A DNA stretch of 64,000 nucleotides, taken from contig NZ_CP101509.1 in the NCBI RefSeq assembly GCF_024380015.1, positions 186,001 through 250,000 on the forward strand, written 5' to 3'. The notes under the pieces are model-generated. The model was not told the DNA's origin. It saw only the letters and a program-made list of their open reading frames with translations, and made no database searches. How positions within the stretch are numbered: the stretch's first letter is position 1; every line of letters starts with the position of its first letter. Positions 16,823-24,862 of the stretch are shown here, piece after piece. The DNA comes from Photobacterium atrarenae. Its GTDB lineage: Bacteria; Pseudomonadota; Gammaproteobacteria; Enterobacterales; Vibrionaceae. The position numbers and the translations under genes were made by a program.

Positions 16823-17482
16823 TTAATATTCCAGGTACAGGGCCTGTCGCCCGTCACCGTCGACAACCAATAAGTAAGAGCGCCCGAATGAAGCATCACA
16901 TATCGAGATTGGCTGTTCATTCTGCATGATACCGCCATTGCACTGATCAATATAGAAACGTCCGCTCAGCATCCCCGATGTCAGGGACACCGGACTACCC
17001 TCGATTTCAAGATTCACTGCATCGGCGGCAAAAATCCGTACGGAAAATTCACTGCTGCGATCATCTTTTTCCTGCTTGAATACGTTTAGGGCGACTTGTC
17101 CCTGATGTTGCCAGGCCAGAAAATGATAGTTCTTGTCATTGGAGACTTTCACTTTTTTCTGATCTAATAGACCCAGTTGGTTTCTCGCGGCGACATAAAA
17201 GGAAATTCGACGTTTGACATTATGCTCATGCGTGATCTCAACGGGTGCGGCCCCGGCAGCCAGCGTCTTTTTGAAGTACTTGCTGTTTTCCACATCACGC
17301 TCATCGCCATCCAACTCCGTATTGGCCATATGAAAATCAATTTCGTAGTCGGTTGCATTCATCAGCGTATAGTGGTTTTTATAGTAATCAGAGCCAAAAT
17401 TGGATGTTTCCAAGTCTTCTTCCGAGCACCCAGCCAAAAATGCCAGCCCAATGAAACCGTATCGCCACCATGAAGTTTTCAT
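16823..17482 (-). CDS. Lipoprotein of unknown function
   Basis: A 219-residue protein starting MKTSWWRYGFIGLAFLAGCS: a lipoprotein signal peptide with lipobox LAGC, so it is probably anchored by a lipidated Cys after cleavage. The mature part is acidic near its N-terminus (SEEDLETSNFGSD) and then beta-rich, with two Cys residues near the end (IDQCNGG, ISICDAS) that could pair. I do not recognise a family. ATG 17482 follows AGGAG. It ends 19 bases upstream of the kinase ATG; both are on the minus strand, so it may be part of that operon and a sensor accessory (inference). Confidence 0.7.
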   Translation of the reverse strand: MKTSWWRYGFIGLAFLAGCSEEDLETSNFGSDYYKNHYTLMNATDYEIDFHMANTELDGDERDVENSKYFKKTLAAGAAPVEITHEHNVKRRISFYVAARNQLGLLDQKKVKVSNDKNYHFLAWQHQGQVALNVFKQEKDDRSSEFSVRIFAADAVNLEIEGSPVSLTSGMLSGRFYIDQCNGGIMQNEQPISICDASFGRSYLLVVDGDGRQALYLEY

Positions 17483-17674
17483 GACCGAACCTTCTCCTGA
17501 TTGAAAGTGTGAATACCCAAACAATGCTCGCAAAACATCGCATCTTGACATCATTTGGGTATCTTCAGGTTAAGCAATCCGGGCACCACTGCCATGTGCC
17601 AAAAGTCATGAGATGATCCCACCTCAACATCGATTAGGCAGGGTCATCTGAGCCAATTTCCCCTGGCCTCAGGT

Positions 17675-18394
17675 TTAATCCGACAAATAATATTCGATGG
17701 TCGATACCACCCGAACCTTTTTAATATGCGGGTTATTTTTATCCCGTGCACTGATACTGAATTGGCCCTGGGAAGCGCGTTTTATTTTTCCTAAATGGCT
17801 GTCCGAATCGGCGGCAAACTTTTCGGCCACTTTTCGGGCATTCAAAGTCGCTTCTTCAATCATCTCCGGTTTGATCTCGTTGAGCCGGGTAAACAAGTAG
17901 TCTGTCTGGCTCTGATAATTGTTCCCGGTAAAAACAATGCCTTTCTGACCCAACTCGGATAAGGTATTCATTACCTGGCGAACCTCGGCAATCTTCGCCG
18001 AATAGACCGTCACAATCCGTAATGCGGTATAACGAAAAGGCGCAGCCGAATCATTGCCGTACTGCTGGGCAGACTTATCCGTAAGCGAGGGCGCTGACAG
18101 GGAAATATCGGCCGCCTCGATTCCGTGGCTGATCAGGTGATCCCGAATCGCTTGCGCATGGGCATCCAGCGTTTGGTAGACATCCACCAGCTCGTTCCCG
18201 GCAACATTAAACTGAATCGGCCAAATCACAATATCTGCCGGATACTCTCGCTCCGACAAACCTTTCACCGTGACACTGCGATCATACATCTTGTGCTCAA
18301 TTGCAGCATGACCCAACAGATATCCCAGCATCGTCAGGCCCAAAAAGATCCCAAGCCCCAGAATGATGCTGGCAGTTTTATTCATCGACTGCAT
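17675..18394 (-). CDS. SIMPL-domain (DUF541) membrane-anchored protein
   Basis: A 239-residue protein with one N-terminal membrane helix (ASIILGLGIFLGLTMLGYLL) and a periplasmic SIMPL/DUF541 domain. The entry motif SVTVKGLSEREYPADIVIW and the C-terminal TLNARKVAEKFAADSDSHLG and IEYYLSD blocks fit the family. Some relatives affect oxidative-stress tolerance, but the biochemical role is not established. The start at 18394 follows GGAGAAAGGG. It sits alone between the lipoprotein and the 2OG oxygenase. Confidence 0.82.
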   Translation of the reverse strand: MQSMNKTASIILGLGIFLGLTMLGYLLGHAAIEHKMYDRSVTVKGLSEREYPADIVIWPIQFNVAGNELVDVYQTLDAHAQAIRDHLISHGIEAADISLSAPSLTDKSAQQYGNDSAAPFRYTALRIVTVYSAKIAEVRQVMNTLSELGQKGIVFTGNNYQSQTDYLFTRLNEIKPEMIEEATLNARKVAEKFAADSDSHLGKIKRASQGQFSISARDKNNPHIKKVRVVSTIEYYLSD

Positions 18395-18620
18395 CCCTTT
18401 CTCCTTCTCTGACTCATTTCATCTGTTGTGGTGAAAGCAAACTTGCATCGTAGCCGCGATCAATGCCTTCTCCTCGGCACCGACGTTGTCATAAGTCTAA
18501 AACCTGTCCCGCCACCTCGTCCTGTCTCCGGCGCAATTCTCTTCGACACAATGCCGACAATGTGACCCATACCCCGGCAGGTGGCGTCCCATCCTGCAGA
18601 AACAGTAACACATATAATAA

Positions 18621-18646
18621 GACAGGCACGCCTGAGCGTGCCTGTC
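18621..18646 (-). terminator. Terminator of the 2OG oxygenase gene
   Basis: Perfect 11-bp stem GACAGGCACGC / GCGTGCCTGTC around four bases. On the minus strand it is followed by TTATTATAT, a moderately T-rich tail. Confidence 0.75.
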
Positions 18647-18682
18647 GTTGATCATGTGATAGTTTAACCGGCGCTTTAAATT

Positions 18683-19297
18683 TTATCTTGCCACATCCAG
18701 CCTGTTGCCGGTGCTGCCGTTCACCCGGTACCATCCGGCAATACTGTAACGAAGCCGGTGAGCCGGAAGAACTTCATGTGGAAAGTTTTCCGACAAAAAC
18801 ACCACCAACCGACCCGCCTTCGGCGCAACCTGGGTCAGATACTGGTCGTTCAGATCGTACACCACCAACTCTCCCCCATCTTCCGTCACCCACTGCTCAT
18901 TGAGGTAGAATACCGTGGTCAGTTTACGGTTGGTCTGGCCTCGGAAGCTATCAAGATGCTTCTTGTAAAAATCGCCCGGCTCATACTTGGCAAAGTGCGC
19001 CTCATACTCAAACAGACCGAGGAACAAGTAGCGGTTCACCGCCACCCGCAAGGCTTCCATCTGCTGCATATAATGCTGCACCGGCGCGCCAATTTCCGGA
19101 GACAACCATTGGATTTTATCTTTACGCACCCGCGCTTCCTGAACGTAATTTGTATCCCGACCGATGCCGGACTGTTGCCAGTTTGATGGGATACAAGCTC
19201 GCAAGTCATTCACCTGCGCCGGTGTTAAAAAATCGTCCCAAATAAACCAGCCACGGGTATGGATCGCATCAATTAAAGTATCTACGTTCATCAGCAT
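18683..19297 (-). CDS. 2OG-Fe(II) oxygenase (prolyl-4-hydroxylase-like)
   Basis: A 204-residue dioxygenase of the P4Hc/2OG-FeII_Oxy group. The iron ligands are seen as H-x-D in KKHLDSFRG and the distal His in LSENFPHEVLPA; the 2-oxoglutarate-binding Arg is in HRLRYSIAGWYRV. The core strands are KLTTVFYLNEQW and GGELVVYD. Small bacterial relatives hydroxylate ribosomal proteins, EF-Tu or free amino acids; the substrate is not determinable here. Two in-frame ATGs (19297, 19291) compete; neither has a strong ribosome site. Confidence 0.85.
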   Translation of the reverse strand: MLMNVDTLIDAIHTRGWFIWDDFLTPAQVNDLRACIPSNWQQSGIGRDTNYVQEARVRKDKIQWLSPEIGAPVQHYMQQMEALRVAVNRYLFLGLFEYEAHFAKYEPGDFYKKHLDSFRGQTNRKLTTVFYLNEQWVTEDGGELVVYDLNDQYLTQVAPKAGRLVVFLSENFPHEVLPAHRLRYSIAGWYRVNGSTGNRLDVAR

Positions 19298-19357
19298 CTA
19301 CGAAGAAAAGTCTATGCTGCTGTTATAAAAACCTCCGGGGAACAGAACAAATCAACA

Positions 19358-19386
19358 TTTTCATGCCATTGATAAGAAATTTTAAT
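19358..19386 (+). promoter_or_regulatory. Candidate sigma-70 promoter for a small RNA or small ORF
   Basis: TTTTCA (19358-19363), a 17-base spacer, and TTTAAT (19381-19386). The match to consensus is moderate (4/6 and 5/6) but the spacing is ideal and a strong plus-strand terminator lies about 130 bases downstream. Confidence 0.4.
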
Positions 19387-19391
19387 TGAAG

Positions 19392-19519
19392 GAGTAAAAA
19401 GAAGATGTTGTCCTCAACATCGGAGCCATCGTGCGATAGGAAAGTTACCTCGGCGGAATAGCTTGAAGCAGATACAGGGCCTGCTGCCTTGACGCATTCA
19501 AGGCAGCAGGCGTTTTTTT
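19392..19519 (+). ncRNA. Candidate small RNA ending in a rho-independent terminator
   Basis: The approximately 130-base segment between the candidate promoter and the plus-strand terminator carries no annotated gene on either strand. It includes AAGGAG and an 18-codon ORF (19405-19461, starting MLSSTSEPSC) with a GATGTTG/CAACATC hairpin over its first codons. It does not resemble Spot 42, RyhB or Qrr as I recall them. Existence is inferred from promoter plus terminator only. Confidence 0.35.
19480..19519 (+). terminator. Strong plus-strand rho-independent terminator
   Basis: Perfect 12-bp stem CCTGCTGCCTTG / CAAGGCAGCAGG with a 7-base loop, then CG and seven T on the plus strand. No known plus-strand gene lies upstream. 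It also abuts the stop of the convergent CHMI gene, whose TAA complement is inside the T-run, so it may also act for that gene despite lacking a T-run on the minus strand. Confidence 0.8.
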
Positions 19520-19859
19520 AGCTGACCGACTTGGCGTAGCTGGCAACATCAATGTCAACCACTTCAACGGTGTAGGAAGTGTTCGGCTGATCGACTTGCT
19601 GCAGCTTCTGCAAAATATGATGTGACAAATTCTTTTTCTTTGTTTCATCACGACCGGCCAAGATCCGAGCTGTGACATGCACAAACCCCGCCGTGGTTCC
19701 CCCCACCTGATAGCTGGTATACGGGATCACCCGGGTTTTAATATCTGCCGGGGTAAAGAGCCCGGATTCCAACGCGCCTTGAAAAACGACTGAAGAGAGT
19801 TCATCGGGTGAAATGGCCGCTTCCAGTTCCTTCGAGTATTCAATGATGCAATGTGGCAT
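19518..19859 (-). CDS. 5-carboxymethyl-2-hydroxymuconate isomerase-like (CHMI) protein
   Basis: A 113-residue protein of the tautomerase superfamily CHMI group. It starts MPHCIIEYS, so Pro1 (after Met removal) is the catalytic base as in HpaF. The family segments YQVGGTTAGFVHVTARILAG and GRDETKKKNLSHHILQKL follow. In E. coli CHMI is part of homoprotocatechuate degradation; no other hpa genes are nearby, so the substrate here is uncertain. ATG 19859 lies six bases after CAGGAGCG. The GNAT gene ends 60 bases upstream on the same strand. Confidence 0.85.
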   Translation of the reverse strand: MPHCIIEYSKELEAAISPDELSSVVFQGALESGLFTPADIKTRVIPYTSYQVGGTTAGFVHVTARILAGRDETKKKNLSHHILQKLQQVDQPNTSYTVEVVDIDVASYAKSVS

Positions 19860-19919
19860 TTCACGCTCCTGTATTTTTGATAGCACAACCCGCTGAGCGG
19901 AGTCAGTAAGGATTGATGA

Positions 19920-20447
19920 TTAACGATGTTTACAATAAATCACGGTGTCATCTAATTGCCCGGCCGGCAGCCTGCGCGCTTTTTCAAGGCGGGCCTCCAA
20001 TCGATAGCCGCACCGCTCTGCAACTGCCCGGCTACGCAGATTGGTCGCAGCCGCGATGATTTCCAGACGCTCTGCGTTCAGATGCTCCAGCGCATATTGT
20101 TCCACCCGGGCCACCGCTTCCGTGATATACCCTTTGCCGACTTCATCACTACGAAGCCAGTAACCGATTTCACAAAGCGGCACGGCCGGGTCTTTCAGGA
20201 TCAGCCCGACGACCCCGAGCAGACGGGCATCGGACTTTCGGATGATGAAAAACCTGAGTTCACCGCGCTGATGTTCAAAATTATCAATCGCCTCACGCAT
20301 GGCTTGCGTGGCCTGTTCAATGGTCTGGTGATGAGGGACCCAAGGCAAGAACACACTCAGCGTGTCACGATGAGCACAAACGGCCTCAAGGACAGGCTCT
20401 ACCCAACACATCGCCGGCGGGACCAGCTGAATTCTTTCACTTTCCAA
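19920..20447 (-). CDS. RimJ/RimL-type GNAT acetyltransferase
   Basis: About 175 residues of the RimJ/RimL subfamily, which acetylates N-termini of ribosomal proteins or other amines. Features: ESERIQLVPPAM at the N-terminus, LGVVGLILKD, CEIGYWLRSDEVGKGYITEA (acetyl-CoA pyrophosphate loop) and IIAAATNLRSRAVAERCGYR. The preferred start is TTG at 20447, seven bases after AGGAG; a GTG at 20477 extends the frame but has no ribosome site. Confidence 0.85.
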   Translation of the reverse strand: MESERIQLVPPAMCWVEPVLEAVCAHRDTLSVFLPWVPHHQTIEQATQAMREAIDNFEHQRGELRFFIIRKSDARLLGVVGLILKDPAVPLCEIGYWLRSDEVGKGYITEAVARVEQYALEHLNAERLEIIAAATNLRSRAVAERCGYRLEARLEKARRLPAGQLDDTVIYCKHR

Positions 20448-20700
20448 TCGACAACTCCTGATAAGCCCGCAACTCACCAGAACACTGTGCCACAGGTGTT
20501 ATAAGAGTGTAAATGAATTATTCACTTTCCTGAGCCGATTCGATATAAAACCCTGCGTGAAAAATCACATTGTCGTCGAGAGGATCTTAAGCATTAAAAA
20601 CAGTACGTTAGCTAAGGTTCTCGTTGAATGGCAACTTGCAGTCCTCCCCCTGAGAACTACAGTTAAACTGCAACACGCAAAGACATCACGGAGGCGTACC

Positions 20701-21360
20701 ATGCCACTACGAATTGGAGATAAAGCCCCTGATTTCACCGCCGACACCACTGAAGGATCGATACGCTTTTACGATTGGATCGGAGACGGTTGGGCCATTC
20801 TGTTTTCTCACCCAAAAGACTTTACGCCGGTCTGCACAACGGAGCTTGGCTACCTGGCAAGCTTAAAACCCGAGTTCGATAAGCGACATTGCAAGCTCAT
20901 CGGGCTCAGTGTTGACTCAGTCAGCGATCACCAAGCCTGGCTCAAAGACATCGAAGAAACCCAGGGTCATGCCTTGAACTACCCACTCATTGGGGACTCA
21001 GACCTCAGCGTAGCTAAGCTGTACGATATGATCCACCCCAACGCCAGCGGCCCTGCCCAGGAAAGAACAGCGGTCGATAACGCCACCATACGTTCAGTTT
21101 TCATTGTCGGCCCGGATAAATTGATCAAACTGATCCTCACTTACCCGATGAGCACCGGCCGTAATTTTGATGAAGTGCTGAGAGTCCTGGATTCCATCCA
21201 GCTCACGGCCAAACATCAGGTGGCAACGCCGGTTAACTGGCAGCAAGGAGAAGATGTCATCATCGTTCCTGCGGTTTCCGATGAACAGGCCAGGCAGAAA
21301 TTCCCTGACGGCTGGCGGGCGCCCAAGCCTTATATGCGCATCGTCCCGCAGCCGAAGTAA
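20701..21360 (+). CDS. 1-Cys peroxiredoxin (Prx6-type)
   Basis: A 219-residue thiol peroxidase. The peroxidatic Cys is in HPKDFTPVCTTELGYL, and the Arg partner is in NATIRSVFIVGP. The C-terminal extension (PVNWQQGEDVIIVP, FPDGWRAPKPYMRIVPQPK) is diagnostic of the Prx6 group, which reduces peroxides using a single Cys per subunit. Start ATG 20701 follows GGAGG. It is a single gene with its own upstream region of 200 bases and no partner reductase next to it. Confidence 0.92.
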   Translation: MPLRIGDKAPDFTADTTEGSIRFYDWIGDGWAILFSHPKDFTPVCTTELGYLASLKPEFDKRHCKLIGLSVDSVSDHQAWLKDIEETQGHALNYPLIGDSDLSVAKLYDMIHPNASGPAQERTAVDNATIRSVFIVGPDKLIKLILTYPMSTGRNFDEVLRVLDSIQLTAKHQVATPVNWQQGEDVIIVPAVSDEQARQKFPDGWRAPKPYMRIVPQPK

Positions 21361-21413
21361 TCATCTACATCAACATAAAGCATACGCCTCACCTGCCGCT
21401 TACGGGGGTGAGG

Positions 21414-22190
21414 TTATATTTCAACCCACTTCCCTGGTTCAAATGCCGGATTCAGTGCATCCGGCCAATAGCCCCTGGGATTGCTCAGCACCCGGGTGCC
21501 GTGGAGGACAACATCCACGCTGTGATGAAGGTGACCATGAAACCAGAGCTGGATGTCATGGTGCTCCATCATCGACTCCAGATTACTGACATAAGCTGGC
21601 GCCAGTCGCTCCGGCCGGGCCAACCTTGCGGGCACCCCGCTCCCCCAACACCGTGGACTGGGCGCATGATGCGTGACCACCACAGTCCGCCCCGGGTAAG
21701 GCTGGTGTAAGGCACCTTCCAGAAACTGACGGGCAAGGCGATGCTCAAAGAGCGCATCATCCGGGGTAAACAGATGGTCTTCGTACTGCACCAAACGGTG
21801 GTCACTGAGGTCGGTGGCAGCCGCAGCCATCGCGCTGTGCCGATTGCCGCGCAGGTTGTAGTCGGTAAACAAGGTTGTACCCAGAAATCGCACCCCCTGG
21901 AACTCCACCTGATCTTTTTCCAGAAAATGAACATGGGTGTTGGCCGTGGCCTGCCGCCAGACATGCAAGCTGGATTGCCTGCTCGACAAATAGGGTTCGT
22001 GATTGCCCGCAATCACGACGGTTGGCGTCCCTGCAGTCGATTCGAGCACCCAGTCAATATAGGTGGGATCGCTTTTCACCCCGATATCACCGGCAATCAC
22101 AATCACATCGGCTCCTACCTGAGGGAGCTCATAGTTTGAAGGCGACGGCATAAACTCCAGGTGAAGATCTGACTGGAACTGAATACGCAT
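21414..22190 (-). CDS. Calcineurin-like metallophosphoesterase
   Basis: A 258-residue enzyme with the five metallophosphoesterase blocks: SDLHLEF (D-x-H), VIAGDIG (GD), IAGNHEPY (GNHE/D), VTHHAPS and FHGHLHHS (GHxH). It probably binds two metal ions and cleaves a phosphoester; the substrate is unknown. Similar short cytosolic members are common in proteobacteria. It is convergent with the peroxiredoxin gene and followed on the same strand (upstream) by the ferritin-like gene 28 bases away, so the two may share a transcript. Confidence 0.88.
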   Translation of the reverse strand: MRIQFQSDLHLEFMPSPSNYELPQVGADVIVIAGDIGVKSDPTYIDWVLESTAGTPTVVIAGNHEPYLSSRQSSLHVWRQATANTHVHFLEKDQVEFQGVRFLGTTLFTDYNLRGNRHSAMAAAATDLSDHRLVQYEDHLFTPDDALFEHRLARQFLEGALHQPYPGRTVVVTHHAPSPRCWGSGVPARLARPERLAPAYVSNLESMMEHHDIQLWFHGHLHHSVDVVLHGTRVLSNPRGYWPDALNPAFEPGKWVEI

Positions 22191-22218
22191 GCGCGCCTCC
22201 TAATTGCGTCTCCCCGAC

Positions 22219-22674
22219 CTACTCTTCAAACGGTTGGGTTTCTCCGGGTTTTCGTAACATCTTGTTGACTTCATCACGATGCAGTTCTTCCGCCGAGATC
22301 ATTTCCCGGGCGTACTCTTCCAGCACCACGGACTTTCCTTCAACCATCTTGAGCAGTTTGTAGTACAACGCCAGCGCCGACTCTTCATGCGCTAAGCTCT
22401 CGCGCATGATATCGCCAATATCATGCTGGTGTGTTTCCAGCAATGGCCCAACCTTCAAAGACGGGTGCCCCCCCAGCAGCGTGACCATCTCCCCGGCTTT
22501 ATGCGCATGCAACAGCCCTTCATCCGCATTCCCTTTGAGCCAGGAAACAATCGGAATCCGGTTATAACCAAACACCATTAGGGAGTAATGGGTATAACGC
22601 ACCACCCCGGCCAGCTCGTTTTCCATAATATTGTTGAGCAGATCAATGACTTGTTTCTTTTCAGTATCATTCAT
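22219..22674 (-). CDS. Bacterioferritin/Dps-like ferritin-superfamily protein
   Basis: A 151-residue four-helix bundle. Candidate di-iron ligands are E in IMENELAGVVRYTHYS, E-x-x-H-like DEGLLHAHKAGE, the E in LAHEESALALY and SAEELHRDE. The layout fits bacterioferritin-like proteins. No haem-ligand Met can be assigned confidently. The ATG at 22674 follows AGGGA by seven bases. It is likely cotranscribed with the phosphoesterase. A role in iron storage or oxidative protection is inferred from fold only. Confidence 0.8.
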   Translation of the reverse strand: MNDTEKKQVIDLLNNIMENELAGVVRYTHYSLMVFGYNRIPIVSWLKGNADEGLLHAHKAGEMVTLLGGHPSLKVGPLLETHQHDIGDIMRESLAHEESALALYYKLLKMVEGKSVVLEEYAREMISAEELHRDEVNKMLRKPGETQPFEE

Positions 22675-22899
22675 TCTCAATCCCTACCTGTCGGTGACAA
22701 GGCAGCCGCACAACGATCATCACGGCTAAATATGAAAATAATCAATACCATTTTAGCCAAGATACGCCGGGCTCATTTCCTTATTTTTTCCGTATTTGAT
22801 CGCAGCTGTTCAGGTAGGCTGTATCGACTGACCCAGGAGTCTGGTATGAACTGAATCCCATACACCTACATCTCATCACGCTGAGCCGGGATACGCCAT

Positions 22900-22929
22900 A
22901 AAAAAAGGCTGCGGACATGCCGCAGCCTT
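22900..22929 (-). terminator. Terminator of the small heat-shock protein gene
   Basis: Perfect 10-bp stem AAGGCTGCGG / CCGCAGCCTT around five bases; on the minus strand it runs into eight T. It sits 63 bases after the Hsp20 stop. Confidence 0.92.
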
Positions 22930-22991
22930 CAGCCATTCAAATGTTTCTCGCTTTGCCACCTTCAACTGCAGCTCAGCGAATGGTGCCCCGT

Positions 22992-23459
22992 TTAGGCCGC
23001 ATGTTCGGACTCATCTGTTTTATTCTCGATGACCTTGCGATTCTGATTAATCGAGATGGTTTTAGGCTGCATCGCCTCGGGGATCTCTTTTTTCAGATTA
23101 ATGGTCAACAAACCATTGCTCAGGCCGGCATCAACCACCTCAACATAGTCCGCAAGGTTAAACTTACGTTCAAATGTCCGATTCGCGATACCACGGTACA
23201 GGTATTTACGCTCCTCTTCAGTCGCTTTTTCACCGCGAACCGTTAACACACCTTTTTCGACTTTAATATCCAGCTCACGTTGCTCGAAGCCTGCAACAGC
23301 AAGCGTAATGGCATAATGGTTTTCGCTCAGCACTTCGATATTGTATGGCGGATAACCACTAGACACCGAATCGGTTGCTAGAGCGCTGTCAATTAAGGAT
23401 GCGAGACGGTCAAAACCGATGCTATTACGGTACAGAGGAGATAAGTCAATTGAGTTCAT
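22992..23459 (-). CDS. ibpA: IbpA-type small heat-shock protein (Hsp20)
   Basis: A 155-residue alpha-crystallin-domain holdase chaperone. The N-terminus MNSIDLSPLYRNSIGFDRL matches the IbpA/IbpB start. The crystallin core includes YAITLAVAGFEQRELDIKVE, GVLTVRGEK, RGIANRTFERKFNLADYVEV and the end motif GLLTINLKKEIPE; a flexible acidic tail follows. Start ATG 23459 has GGAGG upstream, embedded in a ROSE-like thermometer, so expression is heat-controlled at translation. A strong terminator closes this single-gene unit. Confidence 0.93.
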   Translation of the reverse strand: MNSIDLSPLYRNSIGFDRLASLIDSALATDSVSSGYPPYNIEVLSENHYAITLAVAGFEQRELDIKVEKGVLTVRGEKATEEERKYLYRGIANRTFERKFNLADYVEVVDAGLSNGLLTINLKKEIPEAMQPKTISINQNRKVIENKTDESEHAA

Positions 23460-23537
23460 AATATATCCTCCAATCAGAAGCAACACACTATAAATTCAAT
23501 CATGCCGGGAGCACTCTCTCGAAGACATACCCCGGAC
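23460..23537 (-). promoter_or_regulatory. ROSE-like RNA thermometer in the ibpA leader
   Basis: The leader on the minus strand ends TTGCTTCTGATTGGAGGAT then ATATT before ATG. UUGCU lies five to ten bases before the GGAGGA ribosome site and can pair with it leaving one G opposite G, the signature of ROSE elements. A preceding stem is possible between CCGGGG and CTCCCGG. Length (about 78 bases) fits the class. Confidence 0.75.
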
Positions 23538-23543
23538 ACTCAT

Positions 23544-23572
23544 TTTATAGATCTTCGGAAATCGCTTTTCAA
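23544..23572 (-). promoter_or_regulatory. Promoter of ibpA
   Basis: Minus strand TTGAAA (23572-23567), 17-base spacer, TATAAA (23549-23544). The -35 box in context, GTTGAAAA, also fits the sigma-32 -35 element, but there is no CCCCAT-type -10, so sigma-70 recognition is more likely. Confidence 0.6.
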
Positions 23573-23623
23573 CGCTGTTATTAAGCTAATTATTCATGAG
23601 AACGTGTCGATTTATAACGATCG

Positions 23624-24658
23624 TTAATAATCTTCTTCGATTTCCGAATGGAAGGTTTCAATACTTTTTTCTGCTTTCACCACAGTGGCAAACCTGGCGA
23701 TGTGAAACAGCGCATCACCTTCGTTCACCAGCGGGATATTGTTTCGGCCAATAATGATCCCAGCCGTTCTGCTGATCACCGGATATTCATCCGTACTGAA
23801 CGGTGAAGAAATCAGCGCCAGCACATCACCGACCGCCACCCGCTGGCCCAGCTTGGCCATAAACATACAGATACCGTCAATTTCAGCCCGGAGCCAGTAA
23901 GATGCCCGCGCAATCACGGGTTGAAAAGCTTTCTTCGACGCCGGTGAAGCCGGCAGCATCTCCAGGTTACGCATCACATTCAAAATGCCCCGGACCCCAC
24001 CTTTAATCGAAGCGGCATCAAAGCGCAATGCCTCCCCGGCCTCATACAGGATCACCGGCACGCCCTGCTTATCAGCGCATTCGCGCAAGGAACCGTCACG
24101 GGTCTTGGAATCAATCACCACCGGCGCCCCGAAGCTCAGCGACATCTGCGCCGCCACCGGGTTATCCATATTGGCCCGGATCTGGGGCAAATTGCTACGA
24201 TGAACTGCTCCGGTATGCAGATCAATGACATGAGTGCACTGACTCAGGATCTGGGTACGGAACTGATAGGCAAACCGGCCACCGACCGAGCCCTTGGCTG
24301 AACCCGGGAAACTCCGGTTCATATCCCGCCGATCCGGCAGGTAACGGGAGCGATGGATAAAACCAAAGATATTCACCACAGGGACAATCACCAGGGTTCC
24401 CCGGATCCGCTTCAGCGCCTTGTGTTTGAGCAACTGGCGGCAAATCTCAACCCCGTTGATCTCGTCGCCGTGAATGGCCGCAGACACCAGCAACACTGGA
24501 CCGTCCCGCTTGCTGTGAATCACTTCCACCACCATGTCCAGGCTGGTATGGGTATAGAGCCTGGCCACATCCAGATAAATGCTTTTTCGCTCACCGGCTG
24601 CTACCTCAACATCACCAAAGGTGATCGGAGCCCGCGGCGTTTTCCCTCTGCTTATCAT
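23624..24658 (-). CDS. Succinylglutamate desuccinylase/aspartoacylase-family deacylase
   Basis: A 344-residue zinc-dependent deacylase of the M14-like AstE/AspA family. Zinc ligands are visible in SAAIHGDEINGVEICRQ (H-x-x-E) and THVIDLHTGAVHRSN (distal His); the Arg block DRRDMNRSFPG binds substrate carboxylate. A C-terminal beta domain (IDGICMFMAKLGQRVAVGDV) follows. It is longer than AstE/AspA. It is divergent from rimK, a linkage seen in several proteobacteria, so it may act on glutamyl-modified products rather than in arginine breakdown (inference). Confidence 0.82.
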   Translation of the reverse strand: MISRGKTPRAPITFGDVEVAAGERKSIYLDVARLYTHTSLDMVVEVIHSKRDGPVLLVSAAIHGDEINGVEICRQLLKHKALKRIRGTLVIVPVVNIFGFIHRSRYLPDRRDMNRSFPGSAKGSVGGRFAYQFRTQILSQCTHVIDLHTGAVHRSNLPQIRANMDNPVAAQMSLSFGAPVVIDSKTRDGSLRECADKQGVPVILYEAGEALRFDAASIKGGVRGILNVMRNLEMLPASPASKKAFQPVIARASYWLRAEIDGICMFMAKLGQRVAVGDVLALISSPFSTDEYPVISRTAGIIIGRNNIPLVNEGDALFHIARFATVVKAEKSIETFHSEIEEDY

Positions 24659-24862
24659 ACGTTATTGAACCGTCTTTAACGGCAGGACATCTACCAGCAT
24701 AGTCCAGAACTGCAATGCGAGATGATGGTATACACTCGATAGTGTGCACTTTTTAAACGATTTCTTATCACTAAACCTGAAAAGCACCCAAACTACGACT
24801 AGCTTGATCGGTAAACATACCGTTTATCACCGGGCAAAAGCTCAACCGTGAAGGACGCTCTG

